A stretch of 64,000 nucleotides of DNA from Streptomyces sp. 846.5 (lineage in GTDB: Bacteria; Actinomycetota; Actinomycetes; Streptomycetales; Streptomycetaceae), in NCBI RefSeq assembly GCF_004365705.1, contig NZ_SOBN01000001.1, positions 2,434,555-2,498,554 on the forward strand. Reading direction: 5' to 3'. The first letter of the stretch is position 1, and each line of letters opens with the position of its first letter. A program made the position numbers and the translations under genes. Shown here piece after piece: positions 42,848 to 51,900 of this stretch. A model generated the notes under the pieces. It saw only the letters and a list, made by a program, of their open reading frames with translations. It did no database searches and was not told where the DNA came from.

Positions 42848-43249
42848 ATGGCGGTCGGCATCGATGAGCTGCTCGAACGCGAGCGCGAACAGCTGGACCG
42901 GCTGAGCCCCGAAGAGGCCGCTGCGGCGGTGTCGGAGTCTGGGGCTGTGCTGGTGGACATCCGCTACGCGGCGCTCCGGGAGCGGGACGGGACCGTCCCC
43001 GGCGCGCTGGTGGTGGAGCGGAACGAACTGGAGTGGCGTCTCGACCCACTGTGCGACTACCGGCTGCCCGAGGCGACCGGGCACGACCTGCACATCATCG
43101 TGCTCTGCAACGAGGGCTACGCCTCCAGCCTGGCGGCCCGCTCACTGCAGGCGCTGGGGCTGCGCCGGGCCACCGACCTGATCGGCGGGTTCCAGGCGTG
43201 GGCGGCGGCCGGCCTTCCGGTTACGGCGCCCGGACAAGGGGGTTTCTGA
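42848..43249 (+). CDS. Rhodanese-like sulfurtransferase
   Basis: 133 residues, one rhodanese domain. The active-site cysteine is Cys87 in HIIVLCNEGYASSLAA, and VLVDIRYAALRERDGTVPGA is the CH2A-like first motif. It starts 3 bases after the cysteine dioxygenase stop. The pair probably moves or detoxifies sulfur from cysteine degradation. No membrane segment is present. Confidence 0.92.
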   Translation: MAVGIDELLEREREQLDRLSPEEAAAAVSESGAVLVDIRYAALRERDGTVPGALVVERNELEWRLDPLCDYRLPEATGHDLHIIVLCNEGYASSLAARSLQALGLRRATDLIGGFQAWAAAGLPVTAPGQGGF

Positions 43250-43281
43250 CCGTTTTCAGCTGCGGACCGTAGTTGGCTGGC

Positions 43282-43366
43282 CGCGCAGTTCCCCGCGCCC
43301 CTAGGTGGGTGCAACTTACCCACAGCGGCTCAGTTGCAGTCCCCTAGGGGCGCGGGGAACTGCGCG
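43282..43366. repeat. Long inverted repeat, probable dispersed streptomycete element and terminator
   Basis: Perfect 24-base arms at 43282-43305 (CGCGCAGTTCCCCGCGCCCC then TAGG) and 43343-43366. The 37-base interior holds a second inverted pair, TGCAACT (43310-43316) and AGTTGCA (43332-43338). It lies between the convergent rhodanese and rny stops. I remember the CGCGCAGTTCCCCGCGCCCC core as a widespread streptomycete intergenic sequence. Confidence 0.85.
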
Positions 43367-43414
43367 ACAAGCCAGGCAGACGCCGCACCCGAGGTCCAAA
43401 CAGAAACCCCCGCC

Positions 43415-44830
43415 CTACCGGGCGAACTCGGTGGCCCGACTCTCCCGTATCACGGTGATCCGAATCTGCCCGGGATAGGTCAGCTCCTCCTCCACCTGCT
43501 TGGCCACGTCCCTGGCGATGACCTGCGCCTGGAGGTCGTCCACGGCCTCCGGCAGCACCATCACCCTGACCTCCCGCCCGGCCTGCATGGCGAAGACCTT
43601 GTGCACGCCCTCGTGGCGGCGGGCGATCTGCTCCAGCCGCTCCAGCCGACGGGCGTACAGCTCCAGCGACTCCCGGCGCGCGCCGGGCCTCCCGCCGGAG
43701 CAGGCGTCCGCCGCCTGCGTCAGCACCGCTTCGACGGTCTGCGGGTCGACCTCGTTGTGGTGCGCCTCTATCGCATGCACGACTTCCTCGGCCTCGCCGT
43801 AGCGCCGCGCCAACTCGGCGCCGATCAGCGCATGACTGCCCTCCACCTCGTGGGTGACCGCCTTGCCCACGTCGTGGAGCAGCGTGCAGCGCTTCACCAG
43901 CGCCGGGTCCACCCGCAGCTCCGCGGCCATCATCCCGGCGATGTGGGCGGACTCGACCAGGTGGCCCAGCACGTTCTGGCCGTAGGAGGTGCGGTAGCGG
44001 AGTCGGCCCAGCAGCCGCAGCAGCTCCGGGTGCATCTCGCCGACGCCGACCTCGGCGAGCGCGTCCTCGGCTGCCCGCTCGCACTGCCGCTCCACCGCGG
44101 CGAGGCTGCGCTCGTACTCCTCCTCTATCCGCAGCGGCTGGATCCTGCCGTCCGCGACCAGCGTCTCCAGGGTGAGCCGGCCGACCTCCCGGCGCACCGG
44201 GTCGAAGCAGGACAGCAGGACGGAGGCGGGGGTGTCGTCGATCACCAGGCTGACACCGGTGACGGACTCGAAGGAGCGGATGTTGCGGCCCTCGCGGCCG
44301 ATGATCCGGCCCTTCATGTCGTCCCCCGGCAGCCGCACCGTGGCGACCACCGACTCGGCGGTCTGCTGGGCGGCCACCCGCTGGACGGCGGTGGCGACGA
44401 TCTCCCGGGCCCGGGCCTCGCCCTCGACACGGGCCTTGCGCTCGATCTCGCGGACCGTACGGACCGCCTCCCGCTTGGCCTGTTCCTCGGCCGCACGCAC
44501 GATCTCGGCCCTGGCCTGAGCGCTGGTCAGACCGGCGACCCGCTCCAGGGCCAGCCGCCGTTCGGCCTCCGCCAGCGCCGCCTCGGCCCGCAACTCCTCG
44601 CGCTGCCTGGCGAGTACCGCCTGGATCTCGGCCGCGTCCACCGCACAGGCGTGCAGCCGCCGCTGCTCCTCGTCCAGCCGTCGTTCGCGCTCGGTACTGC
44701 GGAGTTCGCGGCGTTCCCATTCGGTGCGCAGTCCGGCTGCTTCCTCGCGACTGCGGCGGCGATGGGTGAAAACGGCGTACAGCATCGCCGCCAGGGCCAG
44801 ACCGGCCAATACGACAAGCGCGATCTCCAT
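43415..44830 (-). CDS. rny: Ribonuclease Y-like endoribonuclease
   Basis: 471 residues. RNase Y starts mRNA decay at the membrane. The N-terminal helix (VVLAGLALAAMLYAVF) is followed by a charged coiled coil to about residue 165, the KH domain with DDMKGRIIGREGRNIRSFE, and the HD domain with LLHDVGKAVTHE and EAHHNEVDP. It is shorter than the approximately 520-residue firmicute enzyme, mainly in the coiled coil, and carries a short non-family insertion near ACSGGRPGARRES. GGGAGG precedes the ATG. The gene follows recX on the same strand, as common in streptomycetes. Confidence 0.9.
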   Translation of the reverse strand: MEIALVVLAGLALAAMLYAVFTHRRRSREEAAGLRTEWERRELRSTERERRLDEEQRRLHACAVDAAEIQAVLARQREELRAEAALAEAERRLALERVAGLTSAQARAEIVRAAEEQAKREAVRTVREIERKARVEGEARAREIVATAVQRVAAQQTAESVVATVRLPGDDMKGRIIGREGRNIRSFESVTGVSLVIDDTPASVLLSCFDPVRREVGRLTLETLVADGRIQPLRIEEEYERSLAAVERQCERAAEDALAEVGVGEMHPELLRLLGRLRYRTSYGQNVLGHLVESAHIAGMMAAELRVDPALVKRCTLLHDVGKAVTHEVEGSHALIGAELARRYGEAEEVVHAIEAHHNEVDPQTVEAVLTQAADACSGGRPGARRESLELYARRLERLEQIARRHEGVHKVFAMQAGREVRVMVLPEAVDDLQAQVIARDVAKQVEEELTYPGQIRITVIRESRATEFAR

Positions 44831-44951
44831 TGGCCCTCCCTCACTGAAGGCGAGGCTACGGGTAGGTTACGAAACGGTCAAGATAGCGATCAGATCTGAC
44901 CATCCGTCACCAGCCCGTTTACACAACCTCCTTGCCCTGTCCTCCAGGTGT

Positions 44952-45629
44952 TCACTCCAGTGGATCCCCGTCCTGCTGCTCCAGCTCCTCCTGGTCCAGC
45001 TCCTCCTGGTCCAACGCAGCGCGGACGACCCGCAGCGCCAGCCCCTCCGAATAGCCGCGCCGGGCCAGCATCCCGGCGAGGCGCCGGATCCGGACCTGCC
45101 GTTCCAGACCCCGGGTCGAACGGAGCTTGCGCTCGACCAGCTCGCGAGCCGTCTCCGCCTCGCGCTCCGGATCCAGCTGGGCGACGGCCTCGGCCACCAC
45201 CCCGTTGTCCACACCCCGGCTGCGCAGCTCCATCGCCAGGGCCCGGCGTGCCAGGCCCCGGCCGCGGTGCCGCGACTCGACCCAGGCGCCGGCGAAGGCG
45301 CTGTCGTCGATCAGCCCGACCTCCTCGTAGCGGTCGAGCACCTCCTGGGCGACGTCGTCCGGGATCTCCCGCTTGCGCATCGCGTCGGCGAGCTGCTTCC
45401 GGGTCTTCGACGATCCGGTGAGCAGCCGCAGGCAGAGCGCCTTCGCCTGCGCGACCGGGTCCTTCGGCTCACCGGGGAGCCCGTCGGGGGCCTGCTCCTC
45501 GGGCTGCTCGTCCACCGGCGGGACGTCAGGCAGGGGCTCGGTGTCGGCGGGGAGGAGGTCGAACCCCTCCCCGCCGACACCGTTGACCGACCAGTCGAGC
45601 GGCCCCCAGGCCTCACGTTCCGGCAGCAC
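44952..45629 (-). CDS. recX: RecA regulator RecX
   Basis: 225 residues. RecX binds RecA filaments and limits their activity. The first 65 residues are a variable acidic region; the three-helix repeats begin near AKALCLRLLTGSSKTRKQLA and continue through EVGLIDDSAFAGAWVESR to RIRRLAGMLARRGYSEG. The GTG start lies 2 bases after the recA stop, so the genes are coupled. The C-terminus includes DQEEL twice, encoded by a perfect 15-base tandem duplication at 44981-45010. Confidence 0.92.
   Translation of the reverse strand: MLPEREAWGPLDWSVNGVGGEGFDLLPADTEPLPDVPPVDEQPEEQAPDGLPGEPKDPVAQAKALCLRLLTGSSKTRKQLADAMRKREIPDDVAQEVLDRYEEVGLIDDSAFAGAWVESRHRGRGLARRALAMELRSRGVDNGVVAEAVAQLDPEREAETARELVERKLRSTRGLERQVRIRRLAGMLARRGYSEGLALRVVRAALDQEELDQEELEQQDGDPLE
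44981..45010. repeat. 15-bp in-frame tandem duplication near the recX 3' end
   Basis: CCAGCTCCTCCTGGT at 44981-44995 is repeated exactly at 44996-45010. It adds a second DQEEL to the protein tail and keeps the frame. Confidence 0.9.
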
Positions 45630-45631
45630 GG

Positions 45632-46828
<1,197 letters not shown>

Positions 46829-46949
46829 GGATTCCGTCCTGGGGGTCTGTGCTGAGCGCTTCATCACCAAAGACGCTAGCGCGCACCACTGACAATCGGC
46901 CGCCGTGCGGACCCGGGCCTGTGGACAACTCGCCGTCGCCCAGTATAGG

Positions 46950-46963
46950 GAACGTTAGTTCGA
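46950..46963. promoter_or_regulatory. Candidate LexA (SOS) box of recA
   Basis: GGAAC-GTTA-GTTCG, one mismatch to CGAAC-N4-GTTCG, in the AT-richer part of the recA upstream region. Position and sequence fit SOS control of recA. Confidence 0.75.
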
Positions 46964-47089
46964 TTCACCCGCAATGCTCACACCCGACCCATCCTGCCCA
47001 CCTCGACCACCGTCCTGAGCTGCACTTTCCCCTGCCGCACCGGCGCGTCGCGCACCCCCGCGCGCCCGTCCCGTGGTCGGCACCACCCT

Positions 47090-47284
47090 TCACCGCAGCG
47101 ATATCGGCACGTCCATGACGGCGCAGACCACCCGCCAGACGTCCTTGGCCTCCCAGCCCGCGTCCAGGGCCTGATGCACCGTGCGGCCGCCCAGCTCGGT
47201 CATCACATGGTCCCGCGCGAAGCTTTCCGCGTACGCCGCCCCGAAGTGGGCGTCCATCCTCTTCCAGAACTCCGTCAAGCGCAT
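47090..47284 (-). CDS. DUF3046 family small protein
   Basis: 64 residues (MRLTEFWKRMDAHFGAAYAE and on, ending VVCAVMDVPISLR). The sequence and the place just upstream of recA match the DUF3046 family of actinobacteria. Function unknown. It begins 16 bases after the protease gene stop, and the frame could extend upstream into that gene, but the family starts at this methionine. Confidence 0.88.
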   Translation of the reverse strand: MRLTEFWKRMDAHFGAAYAESFARDHVMTELGGRTVHQALDAGWEAKDVWRVVCAVMDVPISLR

Positions 47285-47300
47285 GGCGTCCAGTATCGGT

Positions 47301-48809
47301 CTAGTGGGTCGGCAGTTCGACCAGACCGTAGCCGTAGTACGCCGCACCCGGGCAGCCGCTGCCGCCCACCTTCCCGGACGGGCACTGCACCGGGAGCGCC
47401 GACTGCTCCAGCAGCCGCACCAGCTCCGCGCTGCCGGCCTGCGGGTGCAGTGCCGCCTCCACCGCGGCGGCGGCGCTGACATGGGCGGCGGCCATGGAGG
47501 TGCCGGCCAGGGCCGCGTAGCCGCCGCCGGGCCAGTCGGACACCACCGACTGGTCGGGTCCGCCGTCGGGGTCCCCGCCCGGCGCCGCCAGCTGCACCCG
47601 GCCCGCACCCCAGTTGGAGTACCCGGCGAGGCTGCCGTCGGCGTCCACGGCGGTCACGTCGACCACTCCGGGCAGGCCGCCGGGGAGACGGATGCACTCG
47701 GCGCCGAGATGGCGGTCGGGCTGGGGGGCGCCGTCGGCCCGGTCGTTGGGGCTGCGGTCGTCGGTGCGCGGCGCGCCCAGGTCCTGGGCGTCGTTGCCGG
47801 CCGAGGCGACCACCACGGCGCCGCGCTGCTGGGCGTAGGCCACCGCCCGGGCGACGGCGGCGATGACGGCGGCCTGGTCCGGATTCTCGGGGCAGTTGTA
47901 CTTCCACGGGTCGGAGAAGTAGCTGTCGTTGATCACCCGGGCGCCGTGGTCGGCCGCCCAGAGGAAGCCGCAGACCATGTTCTCGCCGTAGTACTGCCCG
48001 GCCGGGCCCAGCAGCCGTACGGCGGCGATCCGTACGCCCGGAGCCACGCCGACCACGCCGTCGCCGGGACGGTCGGCGGCGATGATGCCGCTGACATGGG
48101 TGCCGTGGCCGCTCTCGCCCACCTCGGGGTCGGGCCGCCAGGCGCCGGGGGCGCTGTCCGGACTGCCGGTGGCGCAGGAGGCCGAACGGCTCGGATCGAC
48201 GGCCTGGCGCAGGTCCGGATGGGTGTCGTCGACCCCGGAGTCGAGCACCGCGACCACGGTGCCGCGCAACCTGGCCGCGGCGGGGAGCGGGCCGCCCGCC
48301 AGCATCCGCTGGTTCCACTGCGGCTGCCCGTGCGGGTCGGGCGCGGGTGGGGTGTCGTCGCGGGGCAGGGCGTCCTGGGCGGTCGGGCCCTGCCCGGCGG
48401 GGCCGGGTCCGGACACGCCGGTGGCGACCGAGCCGGACCCGCCGGTCCCGGGATCCGCGAACGGAGCGGTCCGGCTCGCGCCGGCGACCAGCACACCCGG
48501 AGCCCTGCGCACCCTCGTGGCGAAGTCCGTGTCGGCGGAGTACGCCAGCACCGTGCCGATCCGGGGGTAGGCGGCGGCCACCCGGCCGCCGCCGTCGCGC
48601 ACGGCACGTTCCAGGGCCGGCAGCGCGCCGGGGCCGTTCTGACGGCCCACCACCAGGTAGCTGAGCGAGAGCCGGGCTCCGGCGGAGTCGTAGGGGACCG
48701 CGCCGCCGAGCAGCACCCCGGCCAGCGCCAGCACGGCGGCACAGCGGGCGAGCCCGGCGGTGCGGCCCGCGCCGCGGTCCACTCCCCATTCCTCGCTCAC
48801 TGCACGCAC
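47301..48809 (-). CDS. Secreted S8 subtilisin-like serine protease
   Basis: 502 residues from a GTG. A signal peptide ends near residue 42 (ARCAAVLALAGVLLGGAVPYDSAGA). A propeptide-like domain follows (SYLVVGRQNGPGALPALERA), then a Pro/Gly-rich linker. Catalytic residues: Asp in VVAVLDSGVDDTHPDL, His in GHGTHVSGIIA and Ser in GTSMAAAHVSAAAAV; SAGND and the oxyanion-hole Asn in RVINDSYF are also present. No C-terminal membrane helix is seen, so it is likely released, unlike mycosins. Four cysteines could form disulfides. Confidence 0.9.
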   Translation of the reverse strand: MRAVSEEWGVDRGAGRTAGLARCAAVLALAGVLLGGAVPYDSAGARLSLSYLVVGRQNGPGALPALERAVRDGGGRVAAAYPRIGTVLAYSADTDFATRVRRAPGVLVAGASRTAPFADPGTGGSGSVATGVSGPGPAGQGPTAQDALPRDDTPPAPDPHGQPQWNQRMLAGGPLPAAARLRGTVVAVLDSGVDDTHPDLRQAVDPSRSASCATGSPDSAPGAWRPDPEVGESGHGTHVSGIIAADRPGDGVVGVAPGVRIAAVRLLGPAGQYYGENMVCGFLWAADHGARVINDSYFSDPWKYNCPENPDQAAVIAAVARAVAYAQQRGAVVVASAGNDAQDLGAPRTDDRSPNDRADGAPQPDRHLGAECIRLPGGLPGVVDVTAVDADGSLAGYSNWGAGRVQLAAPGGDPDGGPDQSVVSDWPGGGYAALAGTSMAAAHVSAAAAVEAALHPQAGSAELVRLLEQSALPVQCPSGKVGGSGCPGAAYYGYGLVELPTH

Positions 48810-48856
48810 CCGGCCTCCAGATCGAGAAAGCCCCGGTCATCACGGTGGAAGCCAGG

Positions 48857-48882
48857 GATATTCATACGATATGAGCGGATAT
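48857..48882. promoter_or_regulatory. Three helically phased GATAT repeats with an inverted repeat
   Basis: GATAT begins at 48857, 48868 and 48878, spacing 11 and 10 bases. TCATA-CGA-TATGA (48862-48874) is a perfect inverted repeat within. It lies between the divergent protease (48809) and helicase (48988) starts in otherwise very GC-rich DNA. Confidence 0.5.
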
Positions 48883-48987
48883 GCGATCACGCTCGCGCTG
48901 ATCCGCCGTTCCGCTGCCGCACACCGCGTTCCCGCGGTTCTCCGTGGCTGTCCGTGGTTGTCAGTGCCGCGGTGCAGGATGGTGGGC

Positions 48988-51900
48988 ATGGCCGGAACCG
49001 ACCTCCCCCGCCCTGCCGGCGACCCGCTGGCAGGCTTCGGCGCGCCCGCACAGGAGTGGTTCCGCGGCGCCTTCCCCGCGCCGACCACCGCCCAGGCCGG
49101 GGCCTGGAGCGCCATCGGCGCGGGCTCCAACGTGCTGGTCGTGGCCCCGACCGGCTCCGGAAAGACCCTCGCGGCCTTTCTCTCCGCCCTGGACCGGCTC
49201 TCGGTCACCCCGCCGCCGGCCGAGTCCAGGAAGCGCTGCCGGGTCCTCTACGTGTCACCGCTGAAGGCGCTGGCCGTCGACGTCCAGCGCAACCTCCGGG
49301 CCCCGCTGGCCGGCCTGCGCCAGGCCGCCCAGCGGCTGGGCCTGCCCGAGCCGGAGATCGAGGTCGGCATCCGCTCGGGCGACACCCCGTCCGCCGAACG
49401 GCGGCGTTTCGCCACCCATCCGCCGGACATCCTGATCACCACCCCGGAGTCGCTCTTCCTGATCCTCACCTCGGCCGCCCGGGAGGCGCTGCGCGGGGTG
49501 GAGACGGTGATCCTGGACGAGGTCCACGCCGTCGCCGGGACCAAGCGCGGCGCGCACCTCGCGCTCACCCTGGAGCGCCTCGACCAGCTGCTGCCCGCGC
49601 CCGCCCGGCGGATCGGCCTCTCCGCCACCGTGCGCCCGGTCGACGAGGTGGCCCGCTTCGTCAGCCCGCAGCGCAAGGTGACGATCGTTCAGCCGCCCGC
49701 CGAGAAGCGCTTCGACCTCTCCGTGGTGGTCCCGGTCGAGGACCTCGGCGAGCTCTCCGGCGGCAGACCGGACGCGGAGCAGCCCGAGAAGAACGCCTCC
49801 ATCTGGCCCCATGTCGAGGAGCGGATCACCGACCTGGTCCAGGAGCACCGCTCCACCATCGTCTTCGCCAACTCCCGCCGCCTCGCCGAACGCCTCTGCG
49901 GGCGGCTCAACGAGATCGCCTTCGAACGGACCACCGGCGAGTCGCTCGCCGACGTCCACGCCCCCGCGCAGCTGATGGCGCAGTCGGGTGTGAACAAGGC
50001 CGCTCCGCCCGTACTCGCCAGGGCGCACCACGGCTCCGTCTCCAAGGAGCAGCGCGCCGACGTCGAGGAGCAGCTGAAGTCCGGGCTGCTCCCGGCCGTG
50101 GTCGCCACCTCCAGCCTGGAGCTGGGCATCGACATGGGCGCGGTCGACCTGGTGGTCCAGGTCGAGTCGCCGCCCTCGGTCGCCTCCGGGCTGCAGCGGG
50201 TCGGCCGGGCCGGGCACCAGGTCGGCGCGGTCTCCACCGGGGTGGTCTTTCCCAAGTACCGGGGCGACCTGGTGCAGGCCGCCGTGGTCGTGGAGCGGAT
50301 GCGCAGCGGCGCCATCGAGTCGCTGCGGATCCCGCGCAACCCGCTGGACGTGCTGGCCCAGCAGATCGTCGCGATCACCGCGATGGACAGCTGGGACGTG
50401 GACGAGCTGCTGGGCCTGGTCCGCCGGGCCGCCCCGTTCGCCGCGCTGCCGCAGTCCGCCTTCGAGGCCGTGCTGGACATGCTGGCGGGGCGCTACCCCT
50501 CCGACGCCTTCGCCGAGCTGCGCCCCCGCATCGTCTGGGACCGCGTCGCGGGGACCGTCACCGGACGTCCCGGCGCCCAGCGGCTGGCGGTCACCTCCGG
50601 CGGCACCATCCCCGACCGCGGCCTCTTCGCCGTCTTCCTGGCCGGACACGATCCCAAGAAGGGCGGGGGAAGGGTCGGCGAGCTGGACGAGGAGATGGTC
50701 TACGAGTCGCGAGTCGGCGACGTCTTCACCCTCGGCACCTCCTCCTGGCGGATCGAGGACATCACCCATGACCGGGTGCTGGTCTCCCCCGCCCCCGGCG
50801 TCCCCGGCAAGCTGCCGTTCTGGCACGGCGACTCACTGGGCCGCCCGCTGGAGCTGGGCCGGGCCCTGGGCGCCTTCCTGCGCGAGCTCGGCGGGCTGGA
50901 CCCCGAGGCGGCCACCACCAGGCTGCACGGCGCCGGCCTCAACGACTGGGCGGCGTCCAATCTGCTCGCCTACCTGGCCGAGCAGCGCCAGGCCACCGGA
51001 CACCTCCCCGACGACCGCACCATCGTCGTCGAGCGCTTCCGCGACGAGCTGGGCGACTGGCGGATCGTGGTCCACTCCCCCTTCGGCGCCCAGGTGCACG
51101 CCCCCTGGGCGCTGGCCCTGGGCGCCAGGCTGGCCGAGAAGCACGGCCTGGACGCCCAGGTGATGCACGCCGACGACGGCATCGTGCTGCGACTCCCGGA
51201 CGCCGACCTGATGGACTTCCCCGATCCCGACGCACCCCTCGCACCCGTCGGGACGGCCGCCGACGAGGCGCCGATCGGCGCCGAGGCCACCGTGTTCGAC
51301 CCCGGCCAGATCGAACAGACCGTCACCGACCAGGTCGGCGGCTCGGCCCTGTTCGCCTCCCGCTTCCGTGAGTGCGCCGCCCGGGCCCTGCTGCTGCCCC
51401 GCCGCAGCCCGGGCCGCCGCACCCCGCTCTGGCAGCAGCGCCAGCGCTCGGCGCAACTGCTGCAGGTGGCCAGCGAGTTCGGCTCCTTCCCGATCGTGCT
51501 GGAGGCCGTCCGCGAATGCCTCCAGGACGTCTTCGACGTACCCGGACTGGCCGAGCTGATGGGCGACATCGAGTCCCGCCGGGTCCGGATGGTCGAGGTC
51601 ACCACCCCGGAGCCGTCGCCGTTCGCCCGCTCGCTGCTGTTCGGCTACGTCGCCCAGTTCCTCTACGAGGGCGACTCCCCGCTCGCCGAGCGCCGCGCCG
51701 CCGCGCTGGCCCTGGACTCCCGGCTGCTCGCCGAGCTGCTCGGCCAGGCCGAGCTGCGGGAACTGCTCGACCCCGCCGTGCTGACAGAGCTGGAGGCGGA
51801 GCTGCAGCGGCTCACCCCGGAGCGGCGGATCAAGGACGCCGAGGGCCTGGCCGACGTCCTCCGGCTGCTGGGCCCGCTCTCCACCGCCGAGCTCGCCGAC

